Positions 44,644 to 56,900 of a stretch of 64,000 bases of DNA are shown here, piece after piece (positions within the stretch are counted from its first letter, which is position 1; each line of letters opens with the position of its first letter). The DNA comes from Ascidia mentula. Lineage: Eukaryota > Chordata > Ascidiacea > Phlebobranchia > Ascidiidae. A program made the translations under genes and the position numbers. The stretch is from the NCBI GenBank assembly GCA_947561715.1, contig OX387202.1, forward strand, positions 5,531,001-5,595,000, in the 5' to 3' direction. The notes beneath the pieces were generated by a model. The model did no database searches, was not told the DNA's origin, and saw nothing but the letters and a program-made list of their open reading frames with translations.

Positions 44644-46620
44644 CACTGCAATATGACGTGTTGTGGTAACGTCATGCCACCGGTTAAACGACAAAACTAG
44701 CATTGAAACTGTCATTGTTACGATACCCTATATCTGATATTTCAGTAATTGTTTTACTTTTACCCTGACTTCTCAATTGTCTTTTTTTCCTAAATGCTGC
44801 TTTTCCAACGCAAAACTCTTTCGTGGTAGCATGACAAGGCAGACATGCTCCCTAGAGCAGCACTTACTAGGCAATCACACCCAGTCAATTGAGATCATTG
44901 CATTAACCTAATCAAAACTTACACAAGAAAACCAATAGATCACAATACCCTTTTTAAATGTACCAATTGCATATTTTGATATCCCACTTTTCTGTGCATT
45001 AAAGCTATCCTCAGACTCTACACGCAACAATATAACAACGCGCTCATATTTATCATCGCGTTACAAAAAGAAGGACGAAGTTTGTTACATTTCGTATAAA
45101 ACAAAATATATTATGACGTGACGTCAACACATGAAAATATAATTACACGACTCAATAGCGCCACCATGCGGTTTAGTTGATGCAGAAACGAGAGGTGTTC
45201 TGGCATCATTTTTCTATAAGTTAAACAATCACTGAGCAAATAACCATGACAAAATTATGAGGATGATAAAAATGAAAAGTTATGAACAATAAACACAAGA
45301 AATAATAAGCCAAGGATCGACAGCTATCCGGACAACAATTTTGAAACCAAGAATATGAATTGAATGCTGTTACGTTGCTGGTTGTGCAAAGATGACAACA
45401 CTCCGCCGAACATCAGAAAAAATATAACACTAAACACATTGCTCTTGAACTTAAATATGTTCTCGCTTTAGTTATGTAAAACTTCAACAACTATCTACAT
45501 GGCTGCTTCCTCAAATGCATTAGAATCTAGTCCTCGATAAAGCAATATCTTCATACCATCGATATCAATGTAATAAGATATGAATTTAATTGTTGGAAAC
45601 AAAATATTTCACATTGAAATGAGCTACAGTTTAATAATACCTATTAAAAAATCAATTCGTCTGCCTAGTCACAATCGATCCCAAAAAACATAACAATTCG
45701 TTTCTCTCATCTTGACAACAAAACGCAAACGATGATGATTCCGATAAACCAGAAAAAAAGTTGGTGATTCTATTTGCAGTCCTGCTAAGTCGAAATATAT
45801 GTGAAATGTTATATCGACAAATATATTTTCACCACTAGGTCAATCTTGTGCGAATTATCTGTAGCTTCCAGACATAGTAAATAAACTATTCTCGCTGCCA
45901 GGCATAGTAAATAAATAGTAAACCAATGAAGTTCCGCCGGATGGTGGACGAAACGTAGTTACAATAAAAAACACTTGTAACTTATGTGCCAGAAGAACAA
46001 TTCTTATTAATTGTGTTCCTGTCTTAGTAAATTGGTGTCGTTGATATTAAGACAATGCACAATCGATTACCGATGAGCTACAATTAAGAAACACGTCTCA
46101 ACCTACATAATACATGTAATATCAATCAAATAGTTTTACAAAATTAAGTATGTCTTTGTTATTTGTTTTTCTAACGTTGTATGCGTCGGATAAATCCACA
46201 AGCGTAACTGTTTCAACCGTTAGGTACCGCACAAGAACACATTTGCAGCAATCGGCTACCTGCTTTATGTAAGTGGCTTAGACGAAACTAGGTACATGGA
46301 AATATTCTTTATAAAGTTAAAAAGACTTAAACACTTGAAACACGAATGCAACACTTGACAAAGTGAAATAGAATTCGTTTGAGAAAAACCTATGGTAGAA
46401 CGTGTAAAAATTATTCTCTGTTTGAACAATAGTTTGGATGTGTAGAGCGGCATGGGCACTGAGAAACCATAAGGCGCCCATGTGAAGGTGATCTCCTCTC
46501 TGAGAACCATTGTCTTCCTTAGGATCGCAGCCGGTCGCACTGGGGTAGTGATGGGTTGAGATAACTGCACGGCTCCAAATCATTGACCGGTCATTGCGAT
46601 TTTTACATGACAAAAAATTG
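44644..46620. repeat. Duplicated 5' flank with PLE-tail insertion
   Basis: 44644-45290 and 46310-46620 match the flank at 34231-35235 and 35690-35840. The intervening 1 kb contains a PLE-tail-like segment at about 45925-45995 (gacgaaacgta..., hairpin agttacaa/ttgtaact, gccagaagaacaa). A 210-codon minus ORF (46949-46317) runs through the conserved block (SRAVISTHHYPSATGCDP); it is unassigned. Confidence 0.5.
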
Positions 46621-47997
46621 TCAAAAACACATTTCAATTCTGTACTTTGATTGAAGTAGTGGTGACAATAAAGCTGACTACATTCTTGATCGAACAAACA
46701 AACATTACACTTCCTATACCTTGAATTTTTTGGTGGATGGTTAAATTTTGATGGATGGTAAAGTAGACGGATAGACCTTCTACACGATGCATCAACCGAC
46801 CCTATGGGGTCCCTACTTTTCACGCTACGACCCAACGAATATGTGGTGCTAAAAGTACACATGGTCAGTTTCGGCCTTTTTCGTGAAAACGAGCGAATGA
46901 GGTGGGGGTCTTTGATGGGGTCCCAACTCAACAGTAAAGGTTGCTTCACGTTGAAATTTGATACGCTTTGTCACAAAGGACATGTCATTCGATCGATGCA
47001 AGTTTTGATTCGATTAGTAGTTTGCTTGTGACGTCACAATGTCCTTTGTTGTAAACGACATTAGGTGTCGTACAATTGAAAGATATCTTTAAAATTAACT
47101 TAGGTGTAAAGGAGAGTGTGAGGCCTTTCTGAAAATGTCGCAATAGATTCAATTGGAGCAATGGTTTTTGCTGTATAATCCTGACAATTTGTCGTGGTAA
47201 GAATAGTAGGCTACATGTTGTTTGTTGTGTTTTTTTCTCGTAAGAACTGCGAGTTGCTTTGGCGTGTTTGTGTTAGAAGACATTTAACCAATCAGTGAAG
47301 ATCTCACGAGGCAAGGCAGGTTACTTATGGGACGTGTAAATTTTCATAAAATAATATTTTGGTTTTTTGGGTGTTGTACCTTATGGAGTAGGCCATTGCA
47401 GTTCGTTGTCGGGCGTAGCGCGTAAAGAGAACAAAACTTCAGAGTCTTGTAAATTTCGTTACGTCATAGGTGATGGCGTCATTTTATTTTGCATAGGTAC
47501 TCGTAAGGTGTCATTTAACATCTGTGTAAAGTTTCAAGTTTGTAGTGCTAGGGATAGCCGAGATATTAGGTGTGGTGCTAAAAGTACACCAGACACTCTG
47601 CCCCTTTATTGAGCATTTTAGTTCCCGTCAACAAGTGATGCATAGCGATTTCATTTGAAACATTTTGTATTGTCTCTATTGTCCGACAATGTTTGACTTA
47701 AATGGCACAAAACGCCAGCAATAAAAGTCTAAATGTGCTCTTGGTTATTTAATTGATATTTAAATTTATTGATGATATTCACGATATTTCGTTTGTGCTC
47801 ATAGATCGATCCAAATACATCGATTTACAATATTATTATAAGAAACATTTCTGAACATGAAAAATAAAGCACAGTGTAAAAGTATGTGAACAATCTTCGG
47901 AAAATGCAAAAATGAATATGGAGTAAGTTTATGGTATTAGACACTGACTGAAACATTTAAAATTGTTTAATACTGTATAATTACCGATGTCCGAAAA
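46621..47997. other. Non-coding, nothing firm
   Basis: The motif gtgctaaaagtacac occurs at about 46847 and 47576. tttatt at 47765-47770 is AATAAA on the minus strand, about 230 bases past the stop of the sushi/pseudoprotease gene, and could be its polyadenylation signal. Confidence 0.4.
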
Positions 47998-50900
47998 TCA
48001 CCAATTAATTAAAAACGAGAGCAGACTGGCTGTAAAAGAAACTACCAACACCAAGACACTACGTGGGCGCAATTGACTTATGGCGTCGCACTTGTAACTT
48101 CCATCGTTGTTGAAACATTGAGCGTCACCGCAGGGATATGGTGTTTGATTGCATTCGTTTACGTCTGTTTCAAGTGAGAATAAATGCGTTGTTTTTAGAA
48201 TGAAATCCCTGAACTTAACATAATGTGAAACTACACATATTTTGACGTAGTACCTCCACACGTAGGCGATAGAGAGGACCAAACGGTTGTTCGACCAGCA
48301 GCAGTGCAAGTGCTTGTACCCGACCCATTTAATGCAAAACCGTTTGGACAGTTGAATGTAATTTGTTCTCCAACATTGTAAACATTCTTGTCCGGTGTTA
48401 AGGATGCTGATTGGACATTCGGTTTGTTGCATGTTGTACCTTAGAGCAATGTACTCCAGATAAATGTAAATGTGTCATGACAAATATGCAGAATTCCTTC
48501 AGTATCAGTACTTTGTCTCTTACTAAAGTATTGAAAACAAAATAGCAAACCGACAAACGTCGCTCTTTGCATTTCGTGAATGTTATGTGAAAACATGACA
48601 TCATCTCACAAAAGCTATATTGTTCGATGTTTCACTTGTTATCCGGCCAACTTTCCTCGAGATACTAAGAAATTTTGCGCCAGATGAGCTTTTTTGAGTT
48701 GAATTAACGTTATGCCAGACAACGTCAGCAACAAGAATATTATATTCAGAAAAAAACATGTTTCAAAAACCTATGCATATGGGTGGTGCCAGAGGATTCC
48801 AATCTCCGGTGGCTAAACAAGTCATTGTTGATGTTCCGTTCAACAGAAACCCACTTTTGCAAGTGAAATATATTTGCTCACCAAGATTGTAAATAATCTT
48901 GTTTGGTGTCACGGATGCTGAAGGGACAATCGGTCTTTCGCATATCACTGTAGAAAACAGAGATATATAATTTGTGATCGATCGCATCTCACTTAAATGA
49001 TAAGCAAACAAAAATGTACCAAGATTATTGTTTGTTAATTTATGAGTTCACCTTGACAAGTTGGTGGGTTAGGGATCCAAGTTCCTTTATTTTCAGTTGC
49101 TGTGCAAGTACTTGCTGATGTTCCGTTCGGAGGGAACCCACTTTCACAAGTGAATGATATTTGAACACCAACAGCATAAACATCAAAGTCAGGTATTATC
49201 GCACCAAACTTCACAGTTGGTTTGCCGCATGTTCTTACTAAAAAATGCACATTTGTTTGATAAAAATTGTCCATTTTAATAAATTTCATTGTGTCATACA
49301 TACACACAAATTCAAACTGCACTTACCATCTGGTTCTGGAAAGCTCAATCCAGTCACTGCAAAGTTACAAAATAATTGTATTTGAAACAAGCCATCTAAG
49401 TGCTTGGTTTTGTAGAATACAACTTCCAACTGTCGCGTGTTTTCATATCTATTTTGTAAAAGCATACAACGAGGTTGTATCGCTCACCGTACTCAATCCA
49501 TCCCGATACTTCCGTCACTTTAACGAAGAAACTTGGGCTTCTTCTACACCTGAAGTCACTAAAGCTCTTTACCCCATACTGATACCACGTGTCATTGCCG
49601 ACGTCACAGATTAAAGGACCTCCATCATCAACCTTTACATGAAACAAGAAATTATATGAAGCATTTTATCAGTTAATAAGTCTCATCGTATGGTTGCCAT
49701 TGGGTCTCTAACATCTACTTTGTCTCATTGGTAAAAGAGTCACATTTATAAATAAAATATGCTTCAAATCAGTGTTTCCAATATTTTTTACAAGGGGTTT
49801 CTTACAGTGCTAACATTATGCGTTTGTGAGTTGTTAGAATTGTGCTCTATTAACGGACTGGCGAAGATTATGATAATCTTATTACTCTGGTTATGTTATT
49901 ACTCCGGTAACTGCAGGTAACAAGACATATGCGTAGTTTCAAAATACGATTCAGTTAACTTACTGAACACGTAGCTTTGAATAATGAGCCAGCACACATA
50001 ATAGTGGAAGGCATTGTTTTTGAAGAACCGAAAAACTTGCGGTATTCGTCGTCACAGTAAGATCGACTCTTGACATTTAATGTGGTTTGCTGAAGATCAT
50101 CAGGTTTGCTGCTGTCTGAAATCACGATTTGATAAATCTGATTTCAGAGCCAGTATCTAAGATCGTTAAAAAGCTTACCATACGTTCTCCCCCACCCTGC
50201 AAAGTGGCATTTTGTCTCGGACGGTACATCATAGTTTGGTCCTGGTGGAAGGCAAATAGGCCTCACGACGTCGTTGAATTTAATGCTGATCGTTAATTTG
50301 AGTAAAGCCAAGTCATATCCTCTCAGCTGATCACTGTAAAAGTCATATATCGTTTGTTTGTGAGTGCGTAACATCATACTTTCATGGGAAGTCTCAGTAT
50401 TTCGCAACGTGAAAGCTTCGGTTACGACTCATTGTAGCCGTGAGGCTTACATAGGTTTAGTCGTTGAATGTTGGCTGACCAAATATTATTGGTTTGTATG
50501 TGATGGTCGTAACTGTAGCTGTATGTATTGTATGTATTGGTTTGTATATACATCAAAGTGCAACATTGCATCAGTTCTTCATGACGCAAATACTGCAGTT
50601 ATGGTGTAAAACATAGGTTCCCAACCGAGGATACCCATGCCAATGTGGGAACAAGATTGCATTCCAAGGGGTACTCAGTTGCTTGGTTAGCTGATATAGC
50701 AATTCCTTTTTACTTTGGTAGTGAACTGTGCAGTATTTTTTAATATTATGTACTTACGATTATTTTCTGATTTAACGAGAAAAAGGGATAGATTGCATGA
50801 TTTCATTCTTAACAAAACATCAAAGTGGTCCGGCGAATGTTTAGCAAAGGAAGTGGTTCAAAGCACTAAAATACTTTGTAAACCCAAATGTTTAGAATAT

Positions 50901-53900
50901 AAACCTCACCTAAATTTGGGATGTTCGTGTTGACTTTCGACAGCAATTTTTTGGGTGGTTGATGTCACTGAACTGTTGCGAAGATTAGTTCCAACTAAAA
51001 CAACGAGGCTAAAAAATATTTCTCAAAACTATTCTGGGTAATTCTATAAACAGCACCAGCTTGAATGCTTTTTACCTTCCAGATCCACCATACAGTTGGT
51101 CTGCACTTGTGAGAATCCATCGATCAGACAAAATGCTTCCTCCCCCCAATGTAAACTGTAGAAACGCTTGTTCCTTAATAACCATAGCCATCCATGGCCA
51201 TGAACCGTTAGGAGCTGTTGATCCTCCGTAAATTCTGGAATTCTTTTCAAATAACATGCAATCCAGTTGATTAAAACATTTAAGCCATATAAGGCATCTA
51301 AAAATGTTTCTTTGACCAACAAAACATAAATAATTACTGCTAACAAAATTAACTTACAGTCCCATGAAATCCTGATCTTTTTCCACAAGTTGAGAAGTTT
51401 CCTGTAAAAGATTGATTGCTTACTGATAACATTTTGCTGAATCAGTTTAGTCATTGAAGTTACCACAGCTGTGAAAATATGTTAAGAAAATACAACAAGC
51501 AAACTTATAACGATACTTTACGAAAAGAAAAATTATTGAAAAGAAAATGCCAAGCAGACAACTGTGGCTCTTTACATTTATTAAATATTGTGTTAAAACA
51601 TGGTATCACCTAACAAAAACTATATTGTTTGACGCTTCATTCATTATTCAACCAACTTTCCTCGAAATACTAAGAAGTTTTGCGCCAGATGAGCTTTTTG
51701 AGTTGAGTTAACGTTATGCCAGACAACGTCAGCAACAAATCAAAGATTATATTCAGTAAAAAACATGTTTCAAAAACCTATGCATGTTGGCGGTGTCAGA
51801 GGATTCCAATCTCCGGTGGCTGAACAAGTCATTGTTGACATTCCGTTCAACAGAAACCCTCTTTTGCAAGTGACAGATATTTGCTCACCAACATGGTAAA
51901 TATTCTTGTTTGGTGACACGGATGCTGAAGGGACAATCGGTTTTTCGCATGTCACTGTAGAAAACAAGGGTTTATTATTGATGATTGGTCGTGTTACGCT
52001 TCTTAAAATAAACGCTTTCCTTGGTTCTCAGGACGCTGCATTCACGGCTAACCACAAGCCTGTTCCAGCACAACCGTTTAGATAAAATCTTGTTCATAAA
52101 ACTATAAAAATTGCACCGACGAATCACAATCTCCCCAAAAACAGTCTGCCCTCGATTTTTCTTAGCGTCTCGTGTTCGTCCGGTTTTATCTTTTCTCTCG
52201 CCAGTCATTGGCCCAACCGTGTCACGTAAGAGGAAGGGAGCTAGCGCTACGAAATCAAATCAACGTGCGGTGACTGGTGCGTTCGAGACACTTAAATAAT
52301 AAATACAAAAATATAAATCAATACAAAACAATTAAATGAACAGGTGGAAGGTGAAATAACAAAAGGTGAAAAAGAACGTGGCGTAAAAGAATACGTGATT
52401 TAACGAAAGCGTGAAACTTGGAAATGAAACGCAAACAAGTGGGCAAATTATTTTGCGCTACACACTCCCCCCTCTATGTCGAGGCACTCCCGTGCAGACT
52501 TATGGGGAATAGCGCTGAGTGGGACGGCGATTTACGCGAAGGCGACTGGCAATTCCGTTGTCACCGCGAGAGTTCGGTGCCTGCGTATTTTCTTCGTTTT
52601 CGGTGATATTGGTCCAGGTCACCACTTGTGTCGTGGGGTCTCCCGTAGGTGGCAATGTCCGGACTTCCTCTTCCACGGTTGGTCGCCCCTCCGTCTTGTC
52701 CGCCCCTTCACCTTGAATTTGTTTGAGGCGATTATAATGGACGACTTTTCGGTGTCCTTCTTCGTCCTCGATCTCATACGTCACGGCTGACTTGATGTCC
52801 ACCACTTTGTACGGGCCTTTGAACGGAAGGTGGAATTTCCTCGCCATCCCTGGCTTCACCGCGGGGTCTGTTAAGAGAACAAAATCACCCACATTCAGCG
52901 GTTTGCCCCTCTTATGTCGGTCGTACTGCGACGCCATGCGCCGTCTTTGTTTCCGCAACGTTTCACGGGCCACCTCTTCAGCTAACTGGAGCCTAGCGCG
53001 TAGCCCTTCCAGTGGTTCCGGGAATGGATCGCGCTGGGCGGGAGCACCGAATAAATCTGCTGGGAGTCGTAGAGCGTGGCCATTTAACAAATAATGTGGT
53101 GACACACCTGTACTTTCATGGACACTCGCATTATAGGCGGCGACCACCGCCGACAGCGCCTCATCCCAGCACCGTTCATCGCGCTGTACGTAATTCCGTA
53201 TCATGGAGAGTATTGTTCGGTTGTTGCGTTCGCACGCACCGTTTCCTTGAGGATGATACGCGGTCGTCTGGGTCTTTCGGTCCTCCAACCGGGCCAGAAG
53301 TGTCTTTCTTCGATCTTCGAACAGGTTTTTGCCATCCCGAGATGGCCACCGCCAAGTGGTGCGTCGTGCAAAACGGACATAATCGTTTCTCTGGTGGTCT
53401 GTGGAGTGATAAGGCGGTACACACACGCGCCCGGTTGATGTAAGGAGTCACTCGTTTGATACAACAAGTTGTTTTGAACGATTAACCGCCCGAATTGCCC
53501 CCAAAGGTGTTTGGTCATCGTCGAGGCAGACCTAACAGTTCGGTAAGGTGGTCTCTTGCCAAGGTTTAACCACCTAAAAGCCGGGGAAATTTCGGGGTCG
53601 TCGTGTTGGGCTTTACTTATTTCCTCGTATGGCAGTCCAATGGAGCGACGCAAGTCCAAGGAATAAACTTCTCCTCTACCGTTGCGACGACCGTGTGTGC
53701 CGTAAGAAGTGTTGGCCCGGAATGGCAGTGTCGGTCTTTGCTGGGCTGTGTTCACCACCTGCGATGTGGGTTGTTGACTTGGTCTAAAAGGTATGGATTT
53801 GAACGTCCTATCGCCACCGCGTGGTCGACAACAATCTCTTGCCATATGGCCACGTACACCACAGTTGTAGCAAACACTTGCGGACTTACTTGGGCGCAAC

Positions 53901-56900
53901 CTCTGTGGTGCGGGTCGTTGGAGACCGTCGAGACCACGGCGCATGTCATCGAGCTCGTTGCGAAAGCTATCAATAGATCGCTGCACATTCGAATTAAGCT
54001 CGACCAAAGTGTTTTTGAGTTCGATTAGCTCGGGATTTCGGGTTAAACTTATTGATGTAACGGGAAGAGAGCCGTGTGACACATCGGACTCGACGACCAT
54101 TTTAGCCCAAACGCTGAAATTCCGCTGTGGGCACTTTTGTCTAAATGAGTCCACTAGTTGGCGGTCCTTGAGACCCCGCAATAAAGCGAGAAGCATCACC
54201 TCATTTTTAATGGCGGCCTCGGCTGCCCTCGGGTATGCACGGGCAGCTAAAGCTTCTATGGCATACACAAAAGTTCTACCGTCTTTTTGTTGCCCTTGGA
54301 TTCGGTTGACCAACTGGCTTCTCAGCGCGCATTGGCCAGTGGGGTTTACTCCGACTGCTTTGGCTTTAGTAACTATCTCTTCAAATTGCATTTCGTACAG
54401 ATTATCGGCCCCGTTTTGAATATCCCATATAAAGTCTTTGTCAACATTTGTTAAGAAAAGGTGCTTCTTAACCTCTTCGGTAGCTTTTATGCTGGCGCAA
54501 TAAGAATTAAAAACTTGTAAAAATGAGGTAAAATTGTCTCCGTTTCTGAAATGCGGGGGAGTCATGCTGATGTTAAAAGCCATCTTCCGGATCAAGAAAA
54601 ACGAACCTTAGTCCTTTCTCGTGTGACAGGAACTCTTCTTCTGTGGTTGCAGCGTCCTGGCGTGCTCGCCAATTTCGTGTTACGCTTCTTAAAATAAACG
54701 CTTTCCTTGGTTCTCAGGACGCTGCATTCACGGCTAACCACAAGCCTGTTCCAGCACAACCGTTTAGATAAAATCTTGTTCATAAAACTATAAAAATTGC
54801 ACCGACGAATCACAATCTCCCCAAAAACAGTCTGCCCTCGATTTTTCTTAGCGTCTCGTGTTCGTCCGGTTTTATCTTTTCTCTCGCCAGTCATTGGCCC
54901 AACCGTGTCACGTGAGAGGAAGGGAGCTAGCGCTACGATATCAAATCAACGTGCGGTGACTGGTGCGTTCGAGACACTTAAATAATAAATACAAAAATAT
55001 AAATCAATACAAAACATTTAAATGAACAGGTGGAAGGTGAAATAACAAAAGGTGAAAAAGAACGTGGCGTAAAAGAATACGTGATTTAACGAAAGCGTGA
55101 AACTTGGAAATGAAACGCAAACAAGTGGGCAAATTATTTTGCGCTACAGTCGCACCAAATTAAATGATAAGCTGACAAAAATGTACCAAGATTATTGTTT
55201 ACTAAATTATAGTGTTCACCTTGACAAGTTGGTGGGTTAGGGATCCAAGTCCCTTTGTTTTCAGTTGCTATGCAAGTACTTGCTGATGTTCCGTTTAGTG
55301 CGAACCCACTCTCACAAGTGAATGATATTTGAACGCCAACAGCATAAACATCAAAATCAGGTGCTACAGCACCAAACTTCACAGTTGGTTTGCCGCATGT
55401 TCTTACTATAAAATTGATTTTGTTAAACAAATCTTGTCCATTTTAGCAAATTTTATTGTGTCATACATACACACACACAACTTCAAACTGCACTTACCAT
55501 CTGGTTCTGCAAAGCTCAATCCAGTCACTGCAAAGTTATAAAATAATTGTATTTGACAAGTTATCTATAAGTGCTTGGTTTTGTAGGATACAACTTTAAA
55601 CTGTTTAAAATTCGCGGTTTTTCGTATATATTTTGTGGAGGCATACAACGTGGTTGCATCGCTAACCGTTTTCAATCCATCCCGATACTTCCGTCACTTT
55701 AACGAAAAAGCTTGGGCCACTTCCACAGCTGCTGTCACTGAAGCTCCTTACGCCAAATTGATACCACGTGTCATTGCCGACGTCACAGATTAAAGGACCT
55801 CCATCATCAACCTTTACATGAATCAATAAAGTATATAAAGCATGTTATCAATGATCCAGCCTTGTCGTATGGTTGCCCATACCTCACTAAAATCTACTTC
55901 GTCTCATTGGTAAAAGGGCCACGTAGTTTCAAAATATGATTCACTTAACTTACTGAACACGTGTCTTTCAATATTGAGTCAGCACACATAACAGTGGAAG
56001 GCATTGTGTTGGAGGAACCGATAAACGTGCGGTATTTGTAGTCACAGTAAGAATGACTCTTGATGTTTAATGTGGTTTGCTGAAGATCATCAGGTTTGCT
56101 GCTATCTGAAATCACGATTTGATAAATCTGATCTGATTTCAGATTTAGCATCTAAGATCGTTAAAAAACTTACTATGCGTTCTCCCCCATCCTGCAAAGT
56201 GGCATTTTGTCCCGGACGGAACATCGTAGTTTGGCCCAGGTGGAAGGCAAATAGGCCTCACGACGTCGTTGAATGTAATGCTGGTCTTTAATTTGAGTAA
56301 AGCCAAGTCATACCCAGTCAGCTGACCACTAAAAAAGTCATTTATATTTAGTTGTGAGTGACGTAAATCATTCGTTGGAAGTCTCTGTTTTTCGTAACGC
56401 GAAAGCTTCGGTTACGGCTCATCGCAACCGTGATGCTCACTTGGGTCTAGTCGTTGAATGTTGGCTGACCAAATGTCATTGTTGTTATGTGAGAGTCGTA
56501 AACCGTAGCTGTATATGTTGTATGTATTGGTTAACATAGTTTTCAAAGTGCAGCAGTGCATCAGTTATTCTTGATGTAAATGCTGGAGTTAAGGATTATG
56601 CTGTGGAAGAGCGGTTCCTAACCGGGGGTACTCATACCACTGTGATGAACGAGATTACATTCCAAAGGGTCCGGCGAATGTTTAAACAAAATAAAAAGGT
56701 GCAGACCACAAGAATACTTTGTAACCCCAAAAGGTTAAGAAAATGAACCTCACCTAAATTTGGGATGTTTGTGTTGACTTTCGACAGGAATTTTTTTGGC
56801 GGTTGATGTCGCTGAACTGTTGCGAAGATAAGTTCCAACCAAGACAATGAGGCTGAAAATATTTCTCAAAACTATTCTGGTAAATTCGATAAATAGCACC

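Larger units (their letters stand above)
51992..55148 (-). mobile_element. Ty3/gypsy element, recent, internally deleted
   Basis: Two LTRs of 471 bp (51992-52462 and 54678-55148) differ at only about three positions. Both run TG...CA, and the element is bordered by GTCG (51988-51991 and 55149-55152). Element orientation is minus. A primer-binding-site-like tggcgagcacgcc lies six bases inside the 5' LTR (near 54670), and a purine tract agaggggggag lies next to the 3' LTR (near 52475). The internal region is only 2.2 kb: Gag, start of integrase, end of integrase. Protease, RT, RNase H and most of the integrase core are missing, so it must have moved using proteins from another copy. It sits in the intron between exons 55405-55220 and 51954-51778 of the sushi/pseudoprotease gene, in the same orientation. 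Confidence 0.92.

Noticed and set aside
52418-53443. Several plus-strand ORFs of 60-140 codons in the gypsy region
   Set aside because: They are shadows opposite the Gag and integrase frames and the LTRs; no independent protein similarity was seen.
51992-55148. Autonomous, complete Ty3 retrotransposon
   Set aside because: The internal region is only 2.2 kb and lacks protease, RT, RNase H and the integrase catalytic core.
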